Source: Cytophagales bacterium (GTDB lineage: Bacteria; Bacteroidota; Bacteroidia; Cytophagales; Flammeovirgaceae). Taken from it: a stretch of DNA of 64,000 bases. The stretch is taken from positions 310,001 through 374,000 of the forward strand of contig JANWWC010000003.1 in the NCBI GenBank assembly GCA_025056215.1. The letters run 5' to 3'. The translations under genes were made by a program, and so were the position numbers. Below, piece after piece: positions 8,717 through 18,543 of this stretch. Positions within the stretch are counted from its first letter, which is position 1. Each line of letters starts with the position of its first letter. Under the pieces are notes generated by a model. That model was not told the DNA's origin and did not search any database. It saw nothing but the letters and a program-made list of their open reading frames with translations.

Positions 8717-9475
8717 ATGCCTATTCATTTAGATAGCTTAAGAAAATTACATTCTACCGTTCGACCTTCTTGTATTCGAGATAGCGGACCTATTTATACA
8801 GAAACTCTTCAAAATGGCTGCCATCACAAAAACATAATTATTGAACCTTGGAATACGATGTCAGCCGTCCCATTTGTGATAGTAGCCTTTTATATCCTAT
8901 GGAAATTGATAAGCGAACGAATCCTTAACTGGTTTTATTACTACATTGCTATTTTACTTTTTATTGGAGGTATCGGAGGGGTTTTGTACCACGGATTTCG
9001 CTCTTCTGAATGGTACTTACTTATGGATTATGTTCCTATTGTAGTGCTTTGTTTCACTGCCGCAGTTTACTTTACTGCACAACTTTTCGAAAAAAGAAGG
9101 CACGGTGTAGTAATTATCTTAGGAGTAATCTTTTTTAATTACTTGCTTAACCTTGTCTTCGAAAAAGCATGGACAGACAACCTGAACTACGCTTATTTAG
9201 GTGCTGTTACGACTCTTCCTTCTATTTTGTTTGCTATTAAAACGCGTTTTGCAAAGAGTCGATATTTGCTAATTGCTTTTTTTTCTTTTGTAATAGCGCT
9301 TTTTTTTAGAATCTCAGACGACGAATATTGGCTCATTCGCATCATGCCCTTTGGTTCTCATTGGCTATGGCACTTGTTTGGAGCTGTTTCAAGTGCTTCT
9401 TTGATATACTACATATTCGTTACTTACAAAGTAAGAAAACGAGGATTAAAACGTTCGCTTACCGAAACAGACTGA
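8717..9475 (+). CDS. Ceramidase-like seven-helix membrane hydrolase
   Basis: A 252-residue membrane protein of the alkaline ceramidase family. The hallmark IEPWNTMS motif is at about 42-49. H92 in LYHGF, D104 in LLMDYVP, and H215 and H219 in SHWLWHLF match the zinc-binding and catalytic positions of the family. About seven hydrophobic helices follow the 40-residue N-terminal segment, which carries a CHH. The family cleaves the amide of ceramides; the substrate here is likely a ceramide-like or sulfonolipid-like lipid, or the gene may act on another amide (inference). It converges on comB with a 17-base overlap of coding ends. Confidence 0.8.
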   Translation: MPIHLDSLRKLHSTVRPSCIRDSGPIYTETLQNGCHHKNIIIEPWNTMSAVPFVIVAFYILWKLISERILNWFYYYIAILLFIGGIGGVLYHGFRSSEWYLLMDYVPIVVLCFTAAVYFTAQLFEKRRHGVVIILGVIFFNYLLNLVFEKAWTDNLNYAYLGAVTTLPSILFAIKTRFAKSRYLLIAFFSFVIALFFRISDDEYWLIRIMPFGSHWLWHLFGAVSSASLIYYIFVTYKVRKRGLKRSLTETD

Positions 9476-10172
9476 TTTCCCCACTTTCTTGAAGTTCAGC
9501 CACTCCCTGCATTAGATTAAAAGTAATACAATAGTCCAAATCTTCTTTTACGTTGAGGTGCCTTAAACGCTGATAATGAGAACTCAGCGCAACAAACTCT
9601 TTCAGATTGGAAGCTACTCTTTCATACATTAATAAGCATGACGTAGTAGCATCGTCGTTGTTTGCCTGAAAATGAAACTCGAAAAGTTTTTTCGCTAAAG
9701 CCCCTGCAAATAGGGAATCTTCTAAACTATATTTTCCTTTCCAACCCGCACATACTAATACAACATTTTTGTTTTTCTGCACGATATACTCCGCTACTGC
9801 ATCAAAGTTTAAGAAAGCACCTAAAACTACGTGCGAAGCTCCTTTTGCTTTAAGAATAGCTTGCGTTCCATTAGTGGTAGTCATCACTATCTTCTTGCCT
9901 TTTTGCGACATAAATTCAAAAGGAGAATTTCCTAAATCAAAACCTTCTATCTTTCGACCATCTCGTTCGCCAGCAGCAAGGTAACCTCTCTGACGATAAG
10001 GAAAACACTCCTCCACTTGACTCACAGCTTTAATACTTACTACACCATGGTTCAAACCAGTCGTTATGCAAGAAGTTGCCCGAAAAATATCAATAATTAC
10101 AGCAGTTTTATCAGTAAAATCGTGTTGAAAAGAAAGTTCAGGAGTTAAACAAGTTTCAACAGAAAGAGGCAT
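9459..10172 (-). CDS. comB: 2-phosphosulfolactate phosphatase (ComB family)
   Basis: A 237-residue soluble enzyme of the ComB family, which dephosphorylates 2-phospho-3-sulfolactate to sulfolactate. Family blocks are all present: VIIDIFRATS (25-34), GERDG (68-72), GFDLGNSP (77-84), TTTNGT (98-103) and CAGWKGKYSLEDSLFAG (141-157). In archaea this step belongs to coenzyme M synthesis. In Bacteroidota a role in sulfonate or sulfonolipid metabolism is possible but not shown here. ComA and other sulfolactate genes are not nearby. The 3' end overlaps the ceramidase-like gene by 17 bases in convergent orientation. Confidence 0.9.
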   Translation of the reverse strand: MPLSVETCLTPELSFQHDFTDKTAVIIDIFRATSCITTGLNHGVVSIKAVSQVEECFPYRQRGYLAAGERDGRKIEGFDLGNSPFEFMSQKGKKIVMTTTNGTQAILKAKGASHVVLGAFLNFDAVAEYIVQKNKNVVLVCAGWKGKYSLEDSLFAGALAKKLFEFHFQANNDDATTSCLLMYERVASNLKEFVALSSHYQRLRHLNVKEDLDYCITFNLMQGVAELQESGEISLFR

Positions 10173-10196
10173 TTTCAGTAAAGATTAAAAACAAGC

Positions 10197-10204
10197 CAAA
10201 ATTA
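10197..10204 (-). promoter_or_regulatory. Candidate -7 promoter box of comB
   Basis: On the minus strand this reads TAATTTTG, a TAnnTTTG match 25 bases upstream of the comB start. The upstream TTTG element is not evident. Confidence 0.3.
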
Positions 10205-10240
10205 AAAGTTAATTAGTTCTTTTTTTAAAAATAGAACATT

Positions 10241-12724
10241 TTAGGTTAGGGGTGCTCTGAAAGAAAGGAGTGCGCAAAAGCTATCTTCTTTGGTGTTAAA
10301 CTCTACATTTCCTTGAAGAGCTTCTACTTGAATTTTAGTAATATACAAGGGAAGCTCTAATCCGTCAATTTGGTTCTGAGAACTTGCGCTATAAAACTGA
10401 ATACGAGCATCTTTATAGGAGAGAACTACTTTGCCATGGTTCGGCAAGTACGAGGCTTCTATCACGACGTCTGCCAAATTCATATCCATTCGAAAAGTAG
10501 CGCTATATTGAAGCAAAGTTCTAAAAATATCAACAAGAATCTCGAAATCTGCTAATACCTGAAAATACAAAGATGGATGTATACTAATTTCAGAAACTTT
10601 TGATTTAAGTATTGCTTCTTGAAGAGCATCAGAAAGTTTGATAGATTTAAGATTTTCTAATTGAATTGATAATTCTTTCATATTCAAAACAGTCATCATA
10701 TTATGAAGAACACTATCTGCATTATATGCCTCTTTATTGATAGATTGAATAATTTGCTGAACTTGAGAAGCATTTTCTTTTTCTTTATGAAACAAATAAC
10801 TCAATCCTAAAATCCTGGCAATAGGAGCGCGGAGATTATGAGCAGTTAGAAAACTAAAGTTGGTAATTCGATTAGCATATTCTCCTAATTTATGATTGAG
10901 CTTTGTGAGTTGTTCAGTTCTTAGTTCAACAATTTTTTCTAAATTCGCATTATACTCTTGTAATCTTCGATGTTGCCGCCTGATAATGCGTTGGGCTTTT
11001 TTCAAGTGTCTGAATTGAGAACCAATCTTTTGGTTCTTTTGCTCTATTTCTAACTTCTGAGCACTAATTTGCTCATGCTGTATTTGAAGTTCCTCGTTTT
11101 GAGACAAGATTTCCTTTTGTTTGGATTCTAATATCTCATAAGCAGCTTTTAGTTTTTTATAATGATAAAAAATGACTCCTCCAAAAATAGAAACAAGCAA
11201 TAAGATTCCTAAAACAGTACTTATCCATTGAAATCGCTCATTTGCTTTAAGTTCCTTGATTTGAGTTTCTTTTTGAAACAAAGCAAGTGCGTTTTCTTTT
11301 TTTTCGAGCTCAAGCTGTATAGCTCTGATTTTGGTCTGAGCCGTTTGGTTATTGTCAAACATCTCTTCGCGAATTCTTTCTAACTCTACTGCTATCAAAT
11401 AAGCTTTTTCATATTGCTTTGCTTTATATAAGCAACGATGATAAGTGCGGTAAGCCTTTCTAATTCGATATTTATTAGTAGTTTTCAAAGCATGATTGAC
11501 AGATTTTTCGTAATAAAAACAAGCTTTGGGATAGTTTTCTTGACTTTCATAAATCTGTCCAATAGCATGATAAACGTTATACGACTCTTCTGAATTTTTT
11601 AAATTCAAGAATATAAAAAGCGCCGAATCATAATAAAAAAGAGCTTGCTTATCTTGTCTTTTTTTTGCGTAAGCGTTGCCAAGTAATTTATAAGAAATAG
11701 CAATCTGATTCCTCTCTCCTAAAAATAAAGCTATTTTTAATCTCTTGTATAAATATTCAAAAGATTTTTTTTCTTGCATCAAAGAAAAAGAAAGAAATGA
11801 CGCACTCTCTAACAAAGCATAAATACTATAATCAGTACTTGGCTGAAGAGTATCTAACAGTTTTTCTGCTTGTGAATAATAAAATTGAGCACTATCCGAT
11901 TGACCAATTTTCTGAAATATCTGAGCAAAAGTAATATAATATTCCGCTTGTTTTCCTATCGTAAATTCGCTTTTATAAGAAGTAAAAAAATTCTTTGTTT
12001 CGTTTATCCAAAAATTTAATGAAAGAGTATCTTTCTGAATACAGTGTTGTAACATAAACAGATAAGCTTGTAGGGCATCTTTCAAACTGTCAATCTGTGT
12101 AAAAACCTTGATAGCTTTCTGAACCTGTTGAGCAACGTTTTCAAGAATATCCTGATGACTCAATAGTTTCGCAATACGTAACAATGCAGATGCTTGCTCG
12201 TATAAATCATGATGTTGCTCACTAAGGCGCAAAGATTCTATGTAAGTAGAAAACGCCTCTGCATAATCGCTTTTAATAAGGTAGTACTCTGAAAGCAGCC
12301 TTAAAGCCCAAAACTCTGCTTTCAAACATGAATCTTGTTGATAGTACAATCTTGCCTGTTGAATGGAAAAAATGGCGCTATCAATCGGATTTTGATAACG
12401 ATAGCCTACCGAAAGAATGTGATAAGCACCCGCAACTCCCTGCTTATAACGAATTCTCTGAGCTTCCTGAAGTGCCAGATATGCATATACAAAAACGCTA
12501 TCAGGATAAAATGACCTATTCATGTAAGCAATGGCTAAATACCAATCGACTTTTTGTGAGTCCGTAAGATTATTTCGATTGAAAGAATGAGCTTTACAAA
12601 AGCAGGGACTTGTTTCACAATGAAAACTTTCGTATATCCTTTTCCACTCAATACATCTTTGTGAAAACTGGCTTTGTACGTTGGCGGTAGTAATGGCAAA
12701 AAATAAAATAAAAATGATACGCAC
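10241..12724 (-). CDS. TPR membrane protein with histidine-kinase-like module and degenerate ATPase domain
   Basis: An 827-residue protein with a signal peptide (1-18) and TPR-type helical repeats (about 40-470). A membrane helix (about 500-520) is followed by a long coiled coil (about 525-610) and a HisKA-like segment. The H-box is clear: TAHNLRAPIARILGL with H629, as in many Bacteroidota TPR kinases. The C-terminal domain aligns in order with a HATPase domain but lacks usable ATP-binding motifs. The N-box position reads LLQYSATFR, the DxGxG position reads YKDARIQF, and the G2 position reads GLELPLYITKIQ. It may be a pseudokinase, a phosphotransfer protein or a dimeric scaffold (inference). 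No response regulator gene is adjacent; the nearest is at 49.6 kb. Confidence 0.85.
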   Translation of the reverse strand: MRIIFILFFAITTANVQSQFSQRCIEWKRIYESFHCETSPCFCKAHSFNRNNLTDSQKVDWYLAIAYMNRSFYPDSVFVYAYLALQEAQRIRYKQGVAGAYHILSVGYRYQNPIDSAIFSIQQARLYYQQDSCLKAEFWALRLLSEYYLIKSDYAEAFSTYIESLRLSEQHHDLYEQASALLRIAKLLSHQDILENVAQQVQKAIKVFTQIDSLKDALQAYLFMLQHCIQKDTLSLNFWINETKNFFTSYKSEFTIGKQAEYYITFAQIFQKIGQSDSAQFYYSQAEKLLDTLQPSTDYSIYALLESASFLSFSLMQEKKSFEYLYKRLKIALFLGERNQIAISYKLLGNAYAKKRQDKQALFYYDSALFIFLNLKNSEESYNVYHAIGQIYESQENYPKACFYYEKSVNHALKTTNKYRIRKAYRTYHRCLYKAKQYEKAYLIAVELERIREEMFDNNQTAQTKIRAIQLELEKKENALALFQKETQIKELKANERFQWISTVLGILLLVSIFGGVIFYHYKKLKAAYEILESKQKEILSQNEELQIQHEQISAQKLEIEQKNQKIGSQFRHLKKAQRIIRRQHRRLQEYNANLEKIVELRTEQLTKLNHKLGEYANRITNFSFLTAHNLRAPIARILGLSYLFHKEKENASQVQQIIQSINKEAYNADSVLHNMMTVLNMKELSIQLENLKSIKLSDALQEAILKSKVSEISIHPSLYFQVLADFEILVDIFRTLLQYSATFRMDMNLADVVIEASYLPNHGKVVLSYKDARIQFYSASSQNQIDGLELPLYITKIQVEALQGNVEFNTKEDSFCALLSFRAPLT

Positions 12725-12996
12725 TTTTAAAATAAGTAAATTAAAATTAAGTAAAGTTCATGTAAACGCATTGCTGCAAAATTTTTTAAAAGTAATGCTC
12801 TGCTGTTATTGTTTTAAACGCAATACTTTTTTAAAATGTTATAATTTAATGATTTTTGTAAAAAAATATATTTATTAGACTACACAACTTTTTAAAAAAC
12901 AAGCTTTTGCAATTTAAAAAAACTGTAAATCAGTTTATTAAAATAATGTTCTTCTGAGCCATCATAAGAAAAAAATGAAGTAATAAATAAATTAAA

Positions 12997-14343
12997 ATGT
13001 CATCAATTCATTTTATAGCAATCGGAGGTAGTGTAATGCATACATTAGCTATAGCATTGCACAAAAAAGGAGATAATATAACAGGTTCTGACGACGAGAT
13101 TTTTGAACCTTCTCGCAGCCGATTAGCAGCCTACAATTTGTTGCCCGAATCACTAGGTTGGTTTCCAGAAAAAATTACATCTAAATTAGATGCGGTCATT
13201 GTAGGAATGCACGCTCGAGCAGATAATCCTGAATTATTAAAAGCGCAACAACTCGGCTTACCTATCTACTCCTATCCCGAATTTATTTATGAAATTGCTA
13301 AAGAAAAAAAAAGAATTGTAGTAGCAGGAAGCCACGGCAAAACAACTACTACCGCTATGATCCTCCACGCTTTGGCTTTTCATCAAATTCCTTTCGATTA
13401 CGTCATCGGAGCAACTCCTCACGGCTTCGAAACTAATGTACGACTTTCTGATGCGCCTTTAATTGTTATAGAAGGAGACGAATATACTACTTCTCCTACA
13501 GACCTGACTCCCAAATTTTTACATTATCATCATCATATTGCTGTAATCACTGGAATTGCATGGGACCACATCAATGTATATCCTGACTTTTCCACTTACC
13601 TTCAACAATTCTCACGCTTAATTCAACAAACCCCTAAGGATGGATTATTAATATACAACCAAACTGATGAAAATGTGGTCAATCTTCTTAAAGAAATTAA
13701 GGATGTTCCACAAAAACCATATTGTCTACACGAACATGTTGTAGAAAAAAATATTACTTACCTAATCACACCACAAAATCAAAAAATACGAGTAAATTTT
13801 TTTGGTGCCCATAATCTACAAAATGTGTCAGCAGCTAAGCAAGTTTGTATGGAACTCAACATGCAAGCAGAAAAATTCTATGAGGCTATTCAACTTTTTC
13901 AAGGAACTTCTAAGCGGCTAGAGTTGCTCAAAACTTACGGCAAAACTCATCTGTATCGAGATTTTGCTCACGCACCCTCTAAGCTAACAGCAACTATTCA
14001 AGCTATGAAGCAACAGTATCCTATGCAAAAATTAGTGGCGGTTTTCGAACTTCACACTTACAGCAGTTTAAACAAATCTTTTTTAGTTTATTATGCGAAT
14101 AGTATGCAAGATGCTGACACAGCTATTGTCTATTATAATCCTAAAACCCTAACTCTCAAACGTATGGAAATGATTTCAGAAGAAGAAATCAGAAGAGCTT
14201 TTCAAAGGCATGATCTGTTAGTATTCACAGATTCAACCCAACTGTACAACTATTTACAAAACTATTCTTGGGGTGAAGATAATTTGTTGATGATGTCCTC
14301 GGGAAATTTCGACAATCTCGATATTCAAAGCATTATCAAATAA
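12997..14343 (+). CDS. mpl: UDP-N-acetylmuramate:peptide ligase (Mpl-type Mur ligase)
   Basis: A 448-residue cytoplasmic Mur-family ligase. The N-terminal Rossmann part begins IHFIAIGGSVMHTLA. The ATP-binding loop is GSHGKTTTT (111-119). The central-domain motifs EGDEYTTSPTDL and ITGIAWDHINVYPDF, and the C-terminal RDFAHAPSKL, are all present. HARADNPEL near 72-80 and the MHTLA in place of the MurC GxGMSG context favour Mpl over MurC. Mpl ligates recycled L-Ala-D-Glu-mesoDAP tripeptide to UDP-MurNAc. No other mur genes are nearby, which also fits a recycling enzyme. The next gene starts 41 bases downstream and may be co-transcribed. Confidence 0.85.
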   Translation: MSSIHFIAIGGSVMHTLAIALHKKGDNITGSDDEIFEPSRSRLAAYNLLPESLGWFPEKITSKLDAVIVGMHARADNPELLKAQQLGLPIYSYPEFIYEIAKEKKRIVVAGSHGKTTTTAMILHALAFHQIPFDYVIGATPHGFETNVRLSDAPLIVIEGDEYTTSPTDLTPKFLHYHHHIAVITGIAWDHINVYPDFSTYLQQFSRLIQQTPKDGLLIYNQTDENVVNLLKEIKDVPQKPYCLHEHVVEKNITYLITPQNQKIRVNFFGAHNLQNVSAAKQVCMELNMQAEKFYEAIQLFQGTSKRLELLKTYGKTHLYRDFAHAPSKLTATIQAMKQQYPMQKLVAVFELHTYSSLNKSFLVYYANSMQDADTAIVYYNPKTLTLKRMEMISEEEIRRAFQRHDLLVFTDSTQLYNYLQNYSWGEDNLLMMSSGNFDNLDIQSIIK

Positions 14344-14384
14344 ATTACCCTTGCAAGACTCTTTTGTAAACTTAATTCGAAAAT

Positions 14385-15554
14385 ATGAAAATCATCGAAG
14401 TAACTACTCCAGAGCACCGAAAAGCTTTTTTAATGCTCCCCGTAAGGCTCTACGCGCGAGAAAAATACTGGATTCGCCCGCTCGATGAAGACATTGAAGC
14501 TGTATTCGACAAAGAAAAAAATAAATTTTTTAAACACGGAGAATGTACTCGATGGATTCTTCAAAACGATAGTGGCGAAATCATCGGACGCGTTGCTGCA
14601 TTTATTGATAGAAAAACTGTCATGAAAGACAATCGACAACCTACGGGAGGTATGGGATTCTTTGAATGCATCGCCGATAAGAAAGCAGCCTTTTTGCTTT
14701 TTGATACTTGTAAGCAATGGCTTATGGAGCGAGGCATGATGGCTATGGATGGTCCTATTAATTTCGGAGAACGCGATAAATGGTGGGGCTTATTAGTAGA
14801 AGGTTTTGACAAAGAGCCTAATTACTGCATGCCTTATCATTTTCCATACTATCAAGAATTTTTTGAAGCTTACGGATTTCGGGAATATTTCAAGCAATTC
14901 ACCTTTGCGCGCAAAGTAATGGACTCACTTGATGAAAAATTAGCCCGTAAAGCATCACTTATCACCCAAGACCCTAATTATTCTTTCAGACACATCGACT
15001 TAAAAAATTTGGACAAATACGCTGAAGATTTTCGAATCGTTTACAACAAAGCATGGAGTAAGCATGCAGGAGCTGCAGAAATGTCTTCTTTACAAGCAAA
15101 AGCGCTTATGAGACGAATAAAACCTATATTAGATCCTAAAATTGTTTGGTTTGGCTACTATCAGGAAGAGCCTATTGCCTTTTATATCATGCTGCCCGAA
15201 ATGAACCAAATTTTTAAGCACGTCAATGGAAAATTAGACTGGTGGGGCAAAATCAAATTTTTATATCATCAACTTATGAAAACCAATCGAAAAATGTTTG
15301 GGGTTGCCTTTGGGGTGGTTCCAGAACATCAGGGGAAAGGAGTCGATGGAGCAATTATTATGGCAGTGAGAGAACTTGTTCAAGAAAAATATAAAAGATA
15401 TGACGATTTCGAAATGAATTGGATTGGCGACTTCAACCAAAAAATGATTCGCGTCGTAGAACAAGTAGGTGCTTACAAAGCCAAAACTCATATTACTTAT
15501 CGCAAATTGTTTGATGATAGCATCCCTTTTGAAAGAATGAAAATGAAAGATTGA
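14385..15554 (+). CDS. GNAT-fold acyltransferase-like protein (YghO-like)
   Basis: A 389-residue soluble protein. The N-terminal half resembles the family with RLYAREKYWIRPLDED, FFKHGECTRWIL, GEIIGRVAAFIDR and DGPINFGERDKWWGLLVEG. The C-terminal half contains a second GNAT-like region with FGVVPEHQGKGVDGAII, an acyl-CoA-binding-type loop. From memory, related proteins include E. coli YghO and an acyltransferase implicated in bacterial ceramide synthesis; that relationship is not tested here. The function could be N-acylation of a lipid precursor or another amine. It lies 41 bases after mpl and converges on leuS across a hairpin terminator. Confidence 0.75.
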   Translation: MKIIEVTTPEHRKAFLMLPVRLYAREKYWIRPLDEDIEAVFDKEKNKFFKHGECTRWILQNDSGEIIGRVAAFIDRKTVMKDNRQPTGGMGFFECIADKKAAFLLFDTCKQWLMERGMMAMDGPINFGERDKWWGLLVEGFDKEPNYCMPYHFPYYQEFFEAYGFREYFKQFTFARKVMDSLDEKLARKASLITQDPNYSFRHIDLKNLDKYAEDFRIVYNKAWSKHAGAAEMSSLQAKALMRRIKPILDPKIVWFGYYQEEPIAFYIMLPEMNQIFKHVNGKLDWWGKIKFLYHQLMKTNRKMFGVAFGVVPEHQGKGVDGAIIMAVRELVQEKYKRYDDFEMNWIGDFNQKMIRVVEQVGAYKAKTHITYRKLFDDSIPFERMKMKD

Positions 15555-15561
15555 AGAAAAA

Positions 15562-15596
15562 AAGATGGAACATTCATATAAACTTTGTTCCATCTT
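15562..15596 (-). terminator. Hairpin terminator between the GNAT gene and leuS
   Basis: An 11-bp perfect stem, AAGATGGAACA (15562-15572) with TGTTCCATCTT (15586-15596), flanks a 13-base loop. On the minus strand it is followed by a run of T (complement of the A run at 15555-15561), so it is best placed to end leuS transcription. It may also serve the + strand gene. Confidence 0.75.
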
Positions 15597-15602
15597 CTCC
15601 TC

Positions 15603-18428
15603 TTACACTACCACATTCACAATTTTGCCAGGTACAACAATTACCTTCTTAGCAGGTTGATTGTTGAGCCATTTTTTTACTACCTCATCGGAGAGCACCA
15701 CTTGTTGAATCGTTTCAACAGAAGCATTAGCATCGAAAGTAATTTTAGTGCGCATCTTGCCATTTACCGAAACAGGATATTCAATTGTGTCTTCTATTAA
15801 ATACTCTGAATTATAAGTAGGAAAAACGGCTTTTGTAATACTGGTTTGGTTGCCGAGTAAATGCCATAACTCTTCGGTTATGTGAGGAGCAAAAGGAGAA
15901 ATGATAATCAACAAATCTTGCAGAATTGCTCTTTTATTGCATTTGAGAGCTGTAAGCTCATTTACACATATCATAAAAGAACTTACTGATGTGTTTAGGT
16001 TGAGCTTTTCTATGTCCTCTTCTGTTTTTTTAATGGTTTTGTGCAGTATTCTGAGTTCTTCTTTGGTAGGCGCTTCATCGGAAACAAAAAAGTTGCCTTT
16101 TTCATCATGAAACAAATTCCATAGCTTGCGAAGAAATTTGTAAACCCCCTCAATTCCATCTGTATTCCAAGGCTTTGAGACCTCAATCGGACCTAAAAAC
16201 ATTTCATACAGACGCAACGTATCGGCTCCATATTTTTCTACAATATCATCAGGGTTGACGACATTATATTTCGATTTAGACATTTTCTCAATAACACTTC
16301 CACAAATAAACTTTCCTCTGATTACTTCTCCACTTTCATGCCTACCAAGTTTTGCACCTTCAGTAATGAATTCTGCATCTTTATACTCAGGACGCCATTT
16401 TTTAAAAGCCTCAATATCAAGCTCATCGCCTCTTACTAACGAAATATCCACGTGCAACTCGACAGTTTCTCCATAGTAGCCATCGAGCAAATGGTAAGAA
16501 ATAAACTTATTTTCGTATTTATCTTTATAAATAAGACTGCTCCTTCCTTGAATCATTCCTTGATTGACAAGTTTTTGAAAAGGTTCTTCATGGTTAATGT
16601 AGCCCATGTCATAAAGAAACATGTTCCAAAAACGGCTGTAAAGCAGATGTCCTGTAGCGTGTTCTGTCCCACCGATATACAAATCGACAGTATTCCAATA
16701 GTTAGAAGCTTCTTTGCTGCAAAAAGTCTGGTCATTTTGAGGATCCATGTAGCGCAAAAAATACCAACTAGAACCAGCCCAGCCTGGCATCGTAGTATGT
16801 TCGTAGTCGTATTCATTACCGTCTTCGTCTCTGTATTTCCAATTTTTGGCACGTGCCAAAGGCGGTTCTCCAGTAGGTGTAGGTTTATACTGATCGATTT
16901 GGGGAAGTTCTAATGGAAGCTTTTCAAAAGGAACAAGATGAGGAATCCCATTTTTATAATAAATCGGAACAGGTTCCCCCCAATAACGCTGACGACTAAA
17001 AACAGCATCGCGCATGCGATAGTTTATTTTTCGCCTTCCAAAACCTCGTTCTTCTGCATATTCAATAGCTTTCTGAATGGCTTCTTGCGTATCTAATCCA
17101 TTAAGAAATCCGGAATTGATGAGTTTACCATGCTTGATTTCTGTAGGATTTTCCAGATTTTCTGTTCCTGCTATCACAGGAATAATAGGTAAATCAAATG
17201 CTTTCGCAAATCGATAATCGCGGTCATCAGAGGAAGGGACAGCCATCACGACACCCGTTCCGTAGCCTGCCAACACGTAATCTGCAATCCAAATTGGTAC
17301 TTTTTCTCCCGTGAAAGGATTGATCACATAACTTCCTGTAAAAACTCCTGTAGTCGTTTTTACTTCTGCTTGTCTTTCTCGTTCCGAACGATTGATAGCT
17401 CGCTGTACATACTGCTCTACGTTCTTTTTTTGCAACTTGCTAGTAAGACGTGGAACAAGTTCGTGTTCGGGAGCAATCACTACATAGGTAACCCCAAAAA
17501 CTGTATCGGGTCTTGTAGTAAATACGGTGAGAGTAATGTCAGAATTCACTACTTTAAAATCTATTTCGCAGCCAAACGACTTTCCTATCCAATTTCGCTG
17601 CATTTCTTTCATGGCTTCACTCCAATCGAGTTTATCTAAGTTCCTAAGAAGGCGCTCTGCATATGCTGTAATTCTCATCATCCATTGTCGCATCTTTTTA
17701 CGTTCTACTGGATAACCTCCGCGTTCGCTAACACCATCTTTTACTTCGTCGTTAGCTAATACTGTTCCAAGCGCCTCACACCAATTTACCATCACTTCAT
17801 CCAAATAAGTCAATCGATAGCCAAGTAAAATTTTAGCTTTTTCTTGTTCAGATTTATTTTTCCACTCTTGAGCGGTGAAAATTTTGATATTCTCATTGCA
17901 AGCAGCATTTACGTGGCGATTTCCATCCTTTTCAAAAATATCGATAAGCTCAGCGATAGGACGAGCTTTATCCGCTGTATAATCATACCAAGCATTAAAA
18001 AGCTGCTGAAAAATCCACTGAGTCCATTTATAGTAAGAAGGATCAGAAGTCTTCACTTCGCGATCCCAATCATAATCAAAACCAAGAATAGAAAGTTGTT
18101 TCTTAAAAGTAGCGATATTTTTTTCAGTAGTGATGGCAGGATGCTGACCCGTTTCGATAGCGTATTGTTCAGCGGGAAGTCCAAAAGAATCAAAACCCAT
18201 TGGGTGAAGAACATTGTATCCTTTTAGTTTTTTAAAGCGGCTTACAATATCAGAAGCAATATATCCGAGTGGATGACCTACGTGAAGCCCTGCTCCCGAA
18301 GGATAAGGAAACATATCTAATACATAAAACTTAGGTTTTGTAGTATCATTCGTTACTTTATAAACTTTTTGTTCTGCCCATCGAGCTTGCCATTTAGATT
18401 CTATTGCCTTGTGTTGATATTCTGCCAT
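15603..18428 (-). CDS. leuS: Leucyl-tRNA synthetase
   Basis: Class I aminoacyl-tRNA synthetase of 941 residues that charges tRNA-Leu. The HIGH-type motif is HVGHPLGY, preceded by FYVLDMFPYPSGAGL, and the KMSKS motif is EKMSKSKYN. The CP1 editing domain carries TTRPDTVFG. An insertion at about residues 145-220, between SYYKWTQWIF and YLDEVMVNWC, makes the protein longer than the E. coli enzyme (860) and is typical of Bacteroidota. The C-terminal domain ends VIVVPGKIVNVVV. The gene stands alone with its own terminator. Confidence 0.98.
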   Translation of the reverse strand: MAEYQHKAIESKWQARWAEQKVYKVTNDTTKPKFYVLDMFPYPSGAGLHVGHPLGYIASDIVSRFKKLKGYNVLHPMGFDSFGLPAEQYAIETGQHPAITTEKNIATFKKQLSILGFDYDWDREVKTSDPSYYKWTQWIFQQLFNAWYDYTADKARPIAELIDIFEKDGNRHVNAACNENIKIFTAQEWKNKSEQEKAKILLGYRLTYLDEVMVNWCEALGTVLANDEVKDGVSERGGYPVERKKMRQWMMRITAYAERLLRNLDKLDWSEAMKEMQRNWIGKSFGCEIDFKVVNSDITLTVFTTRPDTVFGVTYVVIAPEHELVPRLTSKLQKKNVEQYVQRAINRSERERQAEVKTTTGVFTGSYVINPFTGEKVPIWIADYVLAGYGTGVVMAVPSSDDRDYRFAKAFDLPIIPVIAGTENLENPTEIKHGKLINSGFLNGLDTQEAIQKAIEYAEERGFGRRKINYRMRDAVFSRQRYWGEPVPIYYKNGIPHLVPFEKLPLELPQIDQYKPTPTGEPPLARAKNWKYRDEDGNEYDYEHTTMPGWAGSSWYFLRYMDPQNDQTFCSKEASNYWNTVDLYIGGTEHATGHLLYSRFWNMFLYDMGYINHEEPFQKLVNQGMIQGRSSLIYKDKYENKFISYHLLDGYYGETVELHVDISLVRGDELDIEAFKKWRPEYKDAEFITEGAKLGRHESGEVIRGKFICGSVIEKMSKSKYNVVNPDDIVEKYGADTLRLYEMFLGPIEVSKPWNTDGIEGVYKFLRKLWNLFHDEKGNFFVSDEAPTKEELRILHKTIKKTEEDIEKLNLNTSVSSFMICVNELTALKCNKRAILQDLLIIISPFAPHITEELWHLLGNQTSITKAVFPTYNSEYLIEDTIEYPVSVNGKMRTKITFDANASVETIQQVVLSDEVVKKWLNNQPAKKVIVVPGKIVNVVV

Positions 18429-18543
18429 AATAGTAATTTTTTGAAGCTTTGAAGATCCTAAAAATGGGTCGTGAAATTACAAAAGAGAAAAAGCCGAGGC
18501 AAAAGAACGCACACAAACAAAAACCTTGTGCAACCTATAAAAA

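Noticed and set aside
16845-16860. TTTGGCACGTGCCAAA palindrome resembling parS
   Set aside because: The core CACGTG matches, but the flanks do not have TGTT/AACA, and it lies inside leuS coding sequence (PPLARAKNW).
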